NCBI RefSeq assembly: GCF_002954615.1
Contig: NZ_MSCJ01000001.1
Location: 930,001 to 994,000, forward strand
DNA: 64,000 nt
Origin: Photobacterium angustum
GTDB lineage: Bacteria > Pseudomonadota > Gammaproteobacteria > Enterobacterales > Vibrionaceae
Reading direction: 5' to 3'
The translations under genes and the position numbers were made by a program. Positions 18,991 through 26,817 of the stretch are shown in pieces (the stretch's first letter is position 1; the number at the start of each line of letters is the position of its first letter). Below the pieces are notes generated by a model. The model made no database searches, had not been told where the DNA came from, and saw only the letters and a program-made list of their open reading frames with translations.

Positions 18991-19141
18991 TTTATATTAA
19001 CAAGGCTCTGTGCAATAAGATATTTTATTTACTATTTTTTACGTAGATGGATAACAGTAATTATTTGAACGAATATCTATATTTATTCCCTGTAAGTGAC
19101 AGATATAATAAATAAAAACATTGTTCGATATCGGGTGGTTT

Positions 19142-19933
19142 ATGTTTAAAAATAAAACAGTGCTAGTACTAGCTGGCGCACAAGGAATTGGTAAGGCATG
19201 TAGTAAGTTATTGGCCTCTCAAGGTGCCAATGTCTATGTTGCTGATTGGAATATTGATGAGGCAACAGCGACGGCTAATGAAATTACCAAAAATAACGGT
19301 AAAGCAACGGGGATGTTTTTTAATGCGTTCGATAATGATTCTTACGCGCCGTTGATTGATTCTATTCTTGAAAAAGAAGGAAAGATTGATGTGCTGGTTA
19401 ACAACTTTGGCGGTGTAGATTTACGTAAAGATCGTGACTTAGCCCATACTGAAGTGGTTGATTGGGAAAAGAATATGCTTGCTAATATAAATAGCGTATT
19501 TATTCCATCAAAAGCAGTTATTCCAACGATGGTTAAACATGGTGGTGGTAGCATTGTAAACATCTCATCACTGTCTTCTTTAAGTGCTGAAATGTCGAGC
19601 ATCTCTTACGGCACGGCTAAAAATGCCATTAACCATATGACACGTCAAATCGCGATTCAATACGCGAGTTTTGGTATTCGTTGTAATGCAGTACTACCAG
19701 GAATGATCGCGACAGATGCTGTGAAAAATAATTTAAACCAAGAGTTTATTGATAATTTCTTAGCAACGCAGCCAATTAAACGTATGGGGGAGCCTGAGGA
19801 TATTGCTAATGCGGTGAGTTTCTTAGCAAGTGATCTGGCAGGTTTTATTACAGGTGTTTGTTTGCCGGTTACGGGTGGTATGAATATCGCACCAGCACGC
19901 TATTACTTTGATGCAGATAAAGTGAGCTTCTAA
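19142..19933 (+). CDS. Short-chain dehydrogenase/reductase
   Basis: 263 residues from the ATG at 19142, which has GGGTGG just upstream; an in-frame TTG at 19121 has no ribosome site. Classical SDR: nucleotide site AGAQGIGKA (about 10-18), DW after beta-2 (about 36, favours NAD), NNFGG in place of NNAGG, catalytic Ser in NISSLSSLS, YxxxK in SYGTAKNAI, and PGMIATDA. Substrate unknown. Divergent from the siderophore-interacting protein, so a link to iron metabolism is possible but unproven. Followed by a strong terminator. Confidence 0.88.
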   Translation: MFKNKTVLVLAGAQGIGKACSKLLASQGANVYVADWNIDEATATANEITKNNGKATGMFFNAFDNDSYAPLIDSILEKEGKIDVLVNNFGGVDLRKDRDLAHTEVVDWEKNMLANINSVFIPSKAVIPTMVKHGGGSIVNISSLSSLSAEMSSISYGTAKNAINHMTRQIAIQYASFGIRCNAVLPGMIATDAVKNNLNQEFIDNFLATQPIKRMGEPEDIANAVSFLASDLAGFITGVCLPVTGGMNIAPARYYFDADKVSF

Positions 19934-19975
19934 GTTTTACTTATTAGTTCATCACGTTAATTTTCTATAATGACC

Positions 19976-20003
19976 AAACGGCTCAATATGCAGCCGTTTT
20001 TTT
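19976..20003 (+). terminator. Intrinsic terminator of the SDR gene
   Basis: AAACGGCT and AGCCGTTT around an 8-nt loop, then a T-run. Confidence 0.9.
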
Positions 20004-20059
20004 ATAACTATTCGTGTATAACTAGAAAAGGGTAGTGATCAACAAATTAAGGAGTGATG

Positions 20060-20530
20060 ATGATCCCGATTGATTCTTCGATTGTAGCGGGCGTTGCGTT
20101 ATCAGAAATTGATGGCGTGATGAAAATGCTACTCATGAAGCGCGTGAAAGGTGGATATTGGTGCCATGTTGGTGGGTCTATCGAAGGTAATGAAACGGGT
20201 TGGCAAGCCATTGTCCGTGAGTTTAAAGAAGAGACCAAAATTGAAGTGGTAGATCTTTATAACGCTCAGTATTTGCAGCAGTTTTTTGAAGCCAACGTTA
20301 ATGTGCTACAAATTATTCCGGTTTTTGTGGTGATGTGCCCTCCAAATCAAGCCGTAACACTTAATCACGAACATACAGATTATCAATGGTGCACACTAGA
20401 AGAAGCAAAAGCACTAACGCCATTTCCCAATCAGCACCGTGTTTTTGATCATGTATGGGCCTATTTTGTTGATAAGCCGATTGAATCTCTTTTTAAAGTA
20501 GATATTAAGCAGAACATTCCAGATTATTGA
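20060..20530 (+). CDS. Nudix hydrolase
   Basis: 156 residues. AAGGAG at 20049-20054 favours the ATG at 20060 over the overlapping GTG 20054 and ATG 20057. The Nudix box is present as GSIEGNETGWQAIVREFKEE (about 36-55) with all metal-binding glutamates; the usual Gly after EE is Lys. These enzymes cleave nucleoside diphosphates linked to another moiety; substrate not predictable. First of a short run with an ABM-domain protein (13-bp gap) and a MAPEG protein (14-bp gap), likely one transcript. Confidence 0.85.
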   Translation: MIPIDSSIVAGVALSEIDGVMKMLLMKRVKGGYWCHVGGSIEGNETGWQAIVREFKEETKIEVVDLYNAQYLQQFFEANVNVLQIIPVFVVMCPPNQAVTLNHEHTDYQWCTLEEAKALTPFPNQHRVFDHVWAYFVDKPIESLFKVDIKQNIPDY

Positions 20531-20543
20531 GGAAATTGAAAAT

Positions 20544-20831
20544 ATGGGAAAAGTGATATTAAAAGGATTTATTGTCGTTCCTGAAGAAGAACTTAATCGT
20601 GTTAGCAAAGCACTTGAGAAGCACGTCGAATTAACGAAGCAAGAATCTGGTTGTTTAGTGTTTAATGTTTATCAACGTTCACATTCTCCTTGTTATTTTG
20701 ATGTTTATGAAGAGTTTTCTAGTAATACTGCGTTCGAACATCACCAAAGGCGGGTCAAAGCATCTGAATGGGGGAGAGTCACTTCAAATGTTGAACGCCA
20801 TTATGAGGTGTGGCAAACCGAGAACGAATAG
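20544..20831 (+). CDS. Antibiotic biosynthesis monooxygenase (ABM) domain protein
   Basis: 95 residues covering one ABM/dimeric alpha-beta barrel domain: VILKGFIVVPEEELNRV, the ESGCLVFNVYQ core and FDVYEEFSSNTAFEHHQ. Members (YgiN, and small quinol or heme-type monooxygenases) act without cofactor or as stress proteins. Middle gene of a likely three-gene transcript. GGAAAT-rich site before the ATG. Specific substrate unknown. Confidence 0.83.
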   Translation: MGKVILKGFIVVPEEELNRVSKALEKHVELTKQESGCLVFNVYQRSHSPCYFDVYEEFSSNTAFEHHQRRVKASEWGRVTSNVERHYEVWQTENE

Positions 20832-20845
20832 AAAAGGATAATTCA

Positions 20846-21250
20846 ATGGAGTTTTTGCTTCCCTATAAAATGACAATTTGGGTTATTGGCTCTTTGGGAT
20901 TGTTGTTACTATTGCAATTAGTCGTATTAGATATTGCTATTCTTAGTCAAAAGCATATCCCCGGTTTTACTATTGAAGCTAACCATGAACACTTTTTATT
21001 TCGTGCTAATAGAGCATTAGCTAATAGCAATGAAAGCCTTGGGATCTTTATTGTATTCGTTCTGTTTGCATTATTTTCTCAGCCCATTGCTCACTGGATT
21101 AATGGCTTCGCTGTGGTTTATTTATTCGGACGAATAGGGCATATGTTGTGTTATTACTTTAATTTAAAAGTATTACGCAGTATCTTTTTCGCAGTGAGTT
21201 TACTGGGGCTTATTGGACTATTTGCTACAGCAGTTATGGCTTGGCTGTAA
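20846..21250 (+). CDS. MAPEG-family inner-membrane protein
   Basis: 134 residues with four membrane segments. The ATG at 20846, with AAGGA 7 bp upstream, is preferred to an overlapping longer reading frame that begins inside the ABM gene. Family pattern: NHEHFLFRANRALANSNESLGIF in loop 1-2 and FGRIGHMLCYYFNLKVLRS near segment 3, as in MAPEG proteins (eicosanoid/glutathione metabolism in eukaryotes; role in bacteria mostly unknown). Last gene of the Nudix-ABM-MAPEG run; a terminator follows. Confidence 0.83.
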   Translation: MEFLLPYKMTIWVIGSLGLLLLLQLVVLDIAILSQKHIPGFTIEANHEHFLFRANRALANSNESLGIFIVFVLFALFSQPIAHWINGFAVVYLFGRIGHMLCYYFNLKVLRSIFFAVSLLGLIGLFATAVMAWL

Positions 21251-21296
21251 ATTAAGTTATTTTGATTGTAAAAATGGTAGTCACAAATACATTATG

Positions 21297-21330
21297 AAAG
21301 GCACTAGTAATAAACTTTAGTGCCTTTTTA
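21297..21330. terminator. Bidirectional terminator between the MAPEG gene and cobA
   Basis: AAAGGCACTA and TAGTGCCTTT around an 11-nt loop, with Ts on the plus side and A/T on the other; the convergent cobA stop is 11 bp away. Confidence 0.85.
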
Positions 21331-21340
21331 TTTGATTGCG

Positions 21341-22198
21341 TTAGCTTACCTTACGGTTTACTTGATATTGATAAACTTTTGGATAGCTTTGTGTTTCTAT
21401 CTCTTGTTTTGCTTTAAACCAATTTAAGCGATGAGTGAGGGTCGTAACACTGCCTATCACAATAAGAGCTGGGCTTTCTGCCTCTTTGGCTAATATCTCT
21501 AAGTGTGCCAAATCGCCAGTATGTACTTGTTGTTGTGAACTGGTACCACGTTCAATAATAGCAATAGGTGTTGCCAGCGACATGCCATACGCACTGAGTT
21601 TATGGCGAATAACATGGCTCTGGTTTAATCCCATATAAAAGACTAAGGTGTGGTTAGCGCGAGCCAGTGATGACCAGTCAATTTGATCTTTACCTTCTTT
21701 TAAATGTCCGGTAATAAATTGAACACTTTGTGCATGATCGCGATGGGTTAATGGAATACCAGAATAAGCCGCACAACCGGATGCTGCTGTAATACCAGGT
21801 ACCACTTCAAAGGGAATATTAAACGGCAATAAGGCTTCTAGTTCTTCGCCACCTCGACCAAAAATAAACGGGTCACCGCCTTTAAGTCTAACCACTAATT
21901 TTCCGCTGAGTGCCTGCGTTACCAGAATTTGGTTTATGTCACCTTGTGGTACACAGTGATTACCCGCTTCTTTTCCTACAAAAAGGCGTTCGCAATGTTG
22001 AGGGAATAGTTCAACAATGTCGTTAGACACAAGACGATCATAGACAATGACATCAGCCTGTTGAATACAACGTAATGCTTTTACTGTTAACAAATCAGGG
22101 TCACCCGGTCCAGCACCAACAAGTATTACTTTACCGATAGTAGCAGAAGGTTTTTCTTCTAAGGTTAGCAGTGAAAACACAGTTTCATTTGTTGTCAT
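21341..22198 (-). CDS. cobA: Uroporphyrinogen-III C-methyltransferase (SUMT)
   Basis: 285 residues, one tetrapyrrole methylase domain: [20 protein letters not shown] (about 22), [35 protein letters not shown] and PLTHRDHA. Adds two methyl groups to uroporphyrinogen III to make precorrin-2, the precursor of siroheme needed by NirB. It is the last gene of nirB-nirD-nirC-cobA; E. coli has the trifunctional cysG in this place, while here only the methyltransferase is present, so the dehydrogenase/ferrochelatase part must come from elsewhere in the genome. Confidence 0.94.
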   Translation of the reverse strand: MTTNETVFSLLTLEEKPSATIGKVILVGAGPGDPDLLTVKALRCIQQADVIVYDRLVSNDIVELFPQHCERLFVGKEAGNHCVPQGDINQILVTQALSGKLVVRLKGGDPFIFGRGGEELEALLPFNIPFEVVPGITAASGCAAYSGIPLTHRDHAQSVQFITGHLKEGKDQIDWSSLARANHTLVFYMGLNQSHVIRHKLSAYGMSLATPIAIIERGTSSQQQVHTGDLAHLEILAKEAESPALIVIGSVTTLTHRLNWFKAKQEIETQSYPKVYQYQVNRKVS

Positions 22199-22237
22199 TC
22201 TATTTGCTCCAGGCTGATTTTTATTTTATTTCGTCAA

Positions 22238-23053
22238 TTAAGCTGTTTGTTTCTGTTGTTCAACTTGCTTTGCAGAGCCTAAATGTGGACGTTCGCTACG
22301 TGGTGTGATGAACCAGTAGCCTAAGCCCATAAATACAACACCTGAAATTGTGTTACCTAACGTTACCCAGAATAAGTTATGACCAATTCCAGCTAGGGTG
22401 AATGCTTCTTTGTGTTGACCAAACCATGAAAGAGCAAAGATGGTCATGTTAGCAATAGAGTGCTCATAACCTGATGCTATGAAGGCAAGTAAGCACCACC
22501 AAATAGCAATAAATTTAGCCGAGCCTTCAACACGTTGGCACATCCAAATTGCTAAACAAACGAGCCAGTTACATAAAATACCTTTAAATAAAAGCACCGA
22601 TGCTGAAGCGTCTGTTTTTGCAAGTGCTACGTTATTTAATAAGCTATTTGTATCAGGTAATAGTTTTCCGCCACCTGCGTAGAAAAACAGTAATGCGACG
22701 CCAACCGAGCCCAGTAAGTTTCCCAGCCAAGTTTGTGGTAAAACGCGAACTGTATCAGCGATGGTGATTTGGCCTGTTTTAACACCAAAAGTTAAAAACA
22801 TAGTGTGTCCGGTGAATAATTCAGAGCCTGCAATAATCACAAGGGTAAGAGCTATACCAAAGGTTGCTCCCATAACAAGTGGGCGAATAGAGGGATCAAC
22901 CATATTGCCTAAAGTGAAAATAAGAATAATGCCAAGACCAACATAAGCACCAGCCATAGCTGAGCTTAACCAAAAACCAAATTTTTCTTTATTTGCAAAT
23001 TCAACAATACGTGCGGCATTGGCTGAGCATTTTTTAATTGTGTCTGCGTACAT
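22238..23053 (-). CDS. nirC: Nitrite transporter NirC (FNT family)
   Basis: 271 residues with six membrane segments in the formate/nitrite transporter fold. Family signatures: AYVGLGIILIFTLG in segment 1, GSELFTGHTM in the first half-helix, NWLVCLAIW and GYEHSIANM in the second. Imports nitrite into the cytoplasm for NirBD. It lies 110 bp after nirD and 39 bp before cobA on the same strand, consistent with one operon. Confidence 0.94.
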   Translation of the reverse strand: MYADTIKKCSANAARIVEFANKEKFGFWLSSAMAGAYVGLGIILIFTLGNMVDPSIRPLVMGATFGIALTLVIIAGSELFTGHTMFLTFGVKTGQITIADTVRVLPQTWLGNLLGSVGVALLFFYAGGGKLLPDTNSLLNNVALAKTDASASVLLFKGILCNWLVCLAIWMCQRVEGSAKFIAIWWCLLAFIASGYEHSIANMTIFALSWFGQHKEAFTLAGIGHNLFWVTLGNTISGVVFMGLGYWFITPRSERPHLGSAKQVEQQKQTA

Positions 23054-23163
23054 AGTTTTGTCCCTGTATAAAATTAAACTTTTTGGAATAGATAACGTGG
23101 TGTTGTTCTATTACCTATGCCGAAAAGGGGGAAATAACATCACGCTACTTCCCATTTCTGTCG

Positions 23164-23490
23164 TTATAGCTGGACTAACACATTGCCGTCTTTGATTTTT
23201 ACTTTGTAACTTTCAATGTTCATTGCTGAATTTTCTAAGCAACGACCATCACGCAGTGAAAACCGTTGTTTTTTTAATGGGCTAGCGACCCATAACTCAT
23301 CTTGGTGTTGGCAAATAAGCCCACGAGATAACACATTGGATTTTGAAAACGGATCCATATTATTTATCGCAAAGACTTGTTCGCTATGATCGGGACGAAA
23401 GATGGCAACTTGCTTATCTTCAATAAGAGCGCACACGCCAGTACCAGGAATTAAATCGTCTAATTGACATGCAGTGTTCCAAGAACTCAT
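23164..23490 (-). CDS. nirD: Nitrite reductase (NADH) small subunit
   Basis: 108 residues (E. coli 108), a Rieske-like beta fold that lacks the cysteine/histidine ligands for a 2Fe-2S centre, as is normal for NirD: motifs DDLIPGTGVCALIEDKQVAI, FAINNMDPFSKSNVLSRG and SPLKKQRFSLRDGRCLE. Partners NirB in the cytoplasmic siroheme nitrite reductase. Its ATG overlaps the nirB stop by 4 bp. Confidence 0.96.
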   Translation of the reverse strand: MSSWNTACQLDDLIPGTGVCALIEDKQVAIFRPDHSEQVFAINNMDPFSKSNVLSRGLICQHQDELWVASPLKKQRFSLRDGRCLENSAMNIESYKVKIKDGNVLVQL

Positions 23491-26036
23491 ACATTCTCCT
23501 CCAATGAAATGGTGTAAGTGTTGGCTTTTTCTTCGTTAGACGCGGGACGATGTTGGTCACGGCTGGGTACAAATACGACGTTATCATCACGCTTATCACT
23601 GTTAATAAAGTGACTAAAGCGTTTTAGTTGCTGTTCATTATCTAACGTATTTGACCATTCACAGTGGTAAGAGCTAATCAGCTTTTCAATATCAGCTTCA
23701 AGTTGATCGTTTATACCCAGTTTGTTGTTAATGATCACTTCACGGAGGTACTCAACACCACCATCAAGGTTTTCTAACCATGTTGAAGTACGTTGCAGTT
23801 TGTCTGCTGTACGGACATAGAACATTAAATAGCGATCAACGTATTTGATTAAGGTGTCGTGGTCGAGATCGGCTGCCAGCAAATCACCATGGCGTGGTTT
23901 CATGCCACCGTTACCACCAACATACATATTCCAACCTGCATCTGTTGCAATAAGACCTAAGTCTTTGCCCTGTGCTTCTGCACATTCACGAGTACAACCT
24001 GATACACCAAACTTCATTTTGTGAGGGGTACGAATACCTTTGTAGCGGTTTTCTAATTCAACACCTAAACCGACACTGTCTTGCACACCAAAACGGCACC
24101 ATGTGCTTCCGACACAGGTTTTGGCCATACGTAGCGCTTTGGCATAGGCTTGGCCTGTTTCAAATCCAGCTTCAATTAAACGTTGCCAAATGGCTGGTAA
24201 ATCATCTTTTTGTGCGCCAAATAAACCGATACGTTGTGCACCTGTGATTTTGGTATATAAATTATAATCATTAGCGACTTGTGCAACGGCGAGTAATCCA
24301 GCAGGTGTTACTTCACCACCTGTCATACGAGGGATCACTGAATAAGTGCCATCTTTTTGCATGTTGCCAAGGAAAATGTCGTTGGTATCTTGCAGTGGGG
24401 TATTTTGAGGCGTTAGTACATAATCGTTCCAACAAGAAGCCAAAATAGAGCCAACGGTTGGCTTACAGGTTTCACAGCCGTAACCTTTACCGTATTTCGA
24501 TAGAAGTTCATCAAACGACTTGATCTCTTCAATACGGATCAAGTGGAATAACTCTTGGCGAGAATAAGCGAAGTGTTCACATAGGTGATTATTCACTTCA
24601 ATACCGGCTTTCGCTAATTCGCTGTTCAGTACTTGCGTGATGAGAGGTAAACAACCGCCACAGCCTGTACCCGCTTTGGTAACGGCTTTGATTTCACCTA
24701 ATGTCGTGTGTCCTTCAGCAACAGCTGCTGCAATCTTGCCTTTCGTTACATCAAAACAGGAACACATCACTGCGCTTTCTGGTAGGGATTCCACGCCCAT
24801 GGCAGGTTTTTCTGCACCCGCATGAGCAGGTAAGATTAAACTGTCAGGATTTTCTGGTAGCTCAATATTGTTTAGCGATAATTGTAAAAGGTTACCGTAA
24901 TCTGATGTATCGCCAACAAGTACTGCACCAAGAAGGTATTTACCATCTTCAGAAACAATAATGCGCTTATATACTTCTTCTTGTTCGTTTAAATAGACGT
25001 AGCTTTTACAGTTTTCAGTACGACCATTAGCATCACCAATACTGCCAACTTTTACACCGAGCAGCTTCAACTTGGCACTCATATCAGCACCTTCAAACTG
25101 TAGTTCTTCACCTAATAAGTGACCAACCGCAATTTGTGCCATTTTGTAACCTGGCGCCACTAAGCCAAAGAACATGTTATTCCAAGAGGCACATTCACCA
25201 ATGGCGTAAACATCAGCATCTGATGTTTGGCAGGCGTTGTTAATTGCAATACCGCCGCGCTGCCCTGTTGTTAATCCACATTGTATAGCTAATTTATCTT
25301 GCGGACGGATACCGGTAGAGAACACGATGAAATCAACTTCAAGAGAAGTACCATCTGCAAACTGCAGAGTATTACGTGCATTTTCACCGGAAGGGATGAT
25401 CTCTTGGGTATTTTTACCTGTGTGAACATTTACGCCGAGTTGTTCTATTTTGTTTCGTAGCTGCTGACCACCTTGAGGATCAAGTTGCTCAGCCATAAGG
25501 ACATTAGCAAACTCAATAACATGAGTTTCAACACCCAGTGCTTTTAGTGCGCCAGCCGCTTCTAAGCCAAGTAGTCCGCCACCGATGACAACGCCACTTT
25601 TACTGCGTTTAGCGGTTAATTCAATTGCTTTAAGATCTTCGATCGTGCGGTAAACAAAACAGTCTTTGTTTTCGCTACCTTTAATGGGTGGAACCCAAGG
25701 GTAAGATCCGGTTGCCATGATGAGTTTATCGTAGCGAATTTCACGACCTGTATTAGAGAGAATAAGCTTTTGTTCACGATTAATGTTAATGGCGCGTTCG
25801 CCGAGCAAAACATTAATTCCATGTTTTTCGTAAAGTCCTTGCTTAACAAGAGAGAGCTCATCAGCCGTATGGTGAGAAAAATAAGAAGATAAATGTACTC
25901 TATCGTAAGCAATACGAGGCTCTTCACAAAACACAGTTACTTCGTAGTTTTTGATATCCGATCTATCTATTAATTCTTCGATGTAACGGTGGCCGACCAT
26001 ACCGTTGCCGATAATTGCCAATTTAATTTTGCTCAT
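23487..26036 (-). CDS. nirB: Nitrite reductase (NADH) large subunit
   Basis: 849 residues (E. coli 847). N-terminal FAD/NAD(P)H oxidoreductase (1-400: IIGNGMVGHRYIEEL, GGGLLGLEAAGAL), BFD-like 2Fe-2S domain with cysteines in VMCSCFDVTKG and GTGCGGCLP (about 425-470), then the siroheme/4Fe-4S sulfite-nitrite reductase domain with TCVGSTWCRFG and GVSGCTRECAEAQGKDLG (about 640-700). Reduces nitrite to ammonium with NADH in the cytoplasm, detoxifying nitrite during anaerobic respiration. First gene of nirBDC-cobA; FNR-like and NarP-like sites lie upstream. Confidence 0.98.
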   Translation of the reverse strand: MSKIKLAIIGNGMVGHRYIEELIDRSDIKNYEVTVFCEEPRIAYDRVHLSSYFSHHTADELSLVKQGLYEKHGINVLLGERAININREQKLILSNTGREIRYDKLIMATGSYPWVPPIKGSENKDCFVYRTIEDLKAIELTAKRSKSGVVIGGGLLGLEAAGALKALGVETHVIEFANVLMAEQLDPQGGQQLRNKIEQLGVNVHTGKNTQEIIPSGENARNTLQFADGTSLEVDFIVFSTGIRPQDKLAIQCGLTTGQRGGIAINNACQTSDADVYAIGECASWNNMFFGLVAPGYKMAQIAVGHLLGEELQFEGADMSAKLKLLGVKVGSIGDANGRTENCKSYVYLNEQEEVYKRIIVSEDGKYLLGAVLVGDTSDYGNLLQLSLNNIELPENPDSLILPAHAGAEKPAMGVESLPESAVMCSCFDVTKGKIAAAVAEGHTTLGEIKAVTKAGTGCGGCLPLITQVLNSELAKAGIEVNNHLCEHFAYSRQELFHLIRIEEIKSFDELLSKYGKGYGCETCKPTVGSILASCWNDYVLTPQNTPLQDTNDIFLGNMQKDGTYSVIPRMTGGEVTPAGLLAVAQVANDYNLYTKITGAQRIGLFGAQKDDLPAIWQRLIEAGFETGQAYAKALRMAKTCVGSTWCRFGVQDSVGLGVELENRYKGIRTPHKMKFGVSGCTRECAEAQGKDLGLIATDAGWNMYVGGNGGMKPRHGDLLAADLDHDTLIKYVDRYLMFYVRTADKLQRTSTWLENLDGGVEYLREVIINNKLGINDQLEADIEKLISSYHCEWSNTLDNEQQLKRFSHFINSDKRDDNVVFVPSRDQHRPASNEEKANTYTISLEENV

Positions 26037-26097
26037 AACACTTACTTCACCATGCCTTAAATTGGTTGTAGTGTATTAAGACAAAATGTGAAGAAAT

Positions 26098-26111
26098 ATG
26101 ATTTAAATCAA
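26098..26111 (-). promoter_or_regulatory. FNR site of the nir promoter
   Basis: Minus-strand TTGATTTAAATCAT matches 9 of 10 fixed positions of TTGAT-N4-ATCAA. Centre about 68 bp upstream of the nirB ATG, which places a start site about 26 bp before the ATG if FNR sits at -41.5. Confidence 0.75.
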
Positions 26112-26124
26112 GTGGTATTCTAAA

Positions 26125-26140
26125 TACCACTTTAGTGGTA
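26125..26140. promoter_or_regulatory. NarP/NarL-type 7-2-7 inverted repeat
   Basis: TACCACT-TT-AGTGGTA is a perfect inverted pair of heptamers with 2-bp spacing, the arrangement bound by NarP (and NarL); each heptamer matches TACYYMT in 6 of 7 positions. A further AGTGGTA half lies at 26111-26117. Centre 28 bp upstream of the FNR site, as expected for nitrate/nitrite activation of nirB. Confidence 0.65.
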
Positions 26141-26501
26141 CTCAAACAAAATCAATGCATTAGATTTGCAGTTCTATAACACGGCCTCCTCACTTCTTTT
26201 CGTTAGTATGCTGTAAATGATTTTACCTTATTGAATTATAATGATATTTATATTTATTGGGCTTTTTAACTTGTAATGTTAAAGGTTGTTTTAGCTCTAG
26301 TAACAGTCGAATTATGGCTAAATTTTCGCGCGTGGTAATTTGTAAAAGTTTGTATCTTTTTATTTTTCAATGTTGTTTTTTATTAATAGGTTGTGGTATT
26401 TTTGCTCGGTCTTAGATTGAGTAAGATAATAACGTAGTTCACTTAGCAATTACGCAGTAGGTATTTGTGCTTATCAGCATAAATAGAAGGGAAATTATAC
26501 G
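26141..26501. other. AT-rich divergent region between nir and norspermidine operons
   Basis: No gene supported. It should contain the promoter of the leader ORF and norspermidine operon. Nothing I could assign beyond AT-rich sequence. Confidence 0.4.
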
Positions 26502-26618
26502 ATGTTCAGTTTTGTAAGAGCTGACTCATATTTAAGGGACCCAACAGTGGATCTATTATCACTTTCATTTCATTTTGGTTTTCATTTACCGAAATACCGT
26601 ATTATTACGGAGCCTTGA
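26502..26618 (+). CDS. Candidate 38-residue leader peptide of the norspermidine operon
   Basis: ORF with a good ribosome site (AGAAGGGA 8-9 bp before the ATG), starting MFSFVRADSYLRDPT and ending HFGFHLPKYRIITEP, 199 bp upstream of the first biosynthetic gene on the same strand. Aromatic/histidine-rich wording SFHFGFHLP recalls, without being demonstrably homologous to, the SFDFHFF region of the ornithine-sensing SpeFL leader of E. coli. A hairpin CCGTA/TACGG (26597-26610) forms in the last codons, and TTGATC/GATCGA (26615-26630) right at the stop codon. No T-run terminator is seen, so control by Rho access or translation would be more likely than intrinsic attenuation. Function is inferred from position and composition only. 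Confidence 0.5.
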   Translation: MFSFVRADSYLRDPTVDLLSLSFHFGFHLPKYRIITEP

Positions 26619-26817
26619 TCGTTCCTGATCGAAAATCACACTAAACATTGAGTTGCATATTGTTCTAGATACTTATTGTCTCTATACATTTGTACTTTAC
26701 GTGTGATTTTATATTTAAAGATATCTTAACTCGGTATTTATATCGTTATTAATATAGTTTTTACTTATCTTTTGTTACGTTTTTTGTGCAAAAGCTAAGT
26801 GATGACAGGAACGAAAT

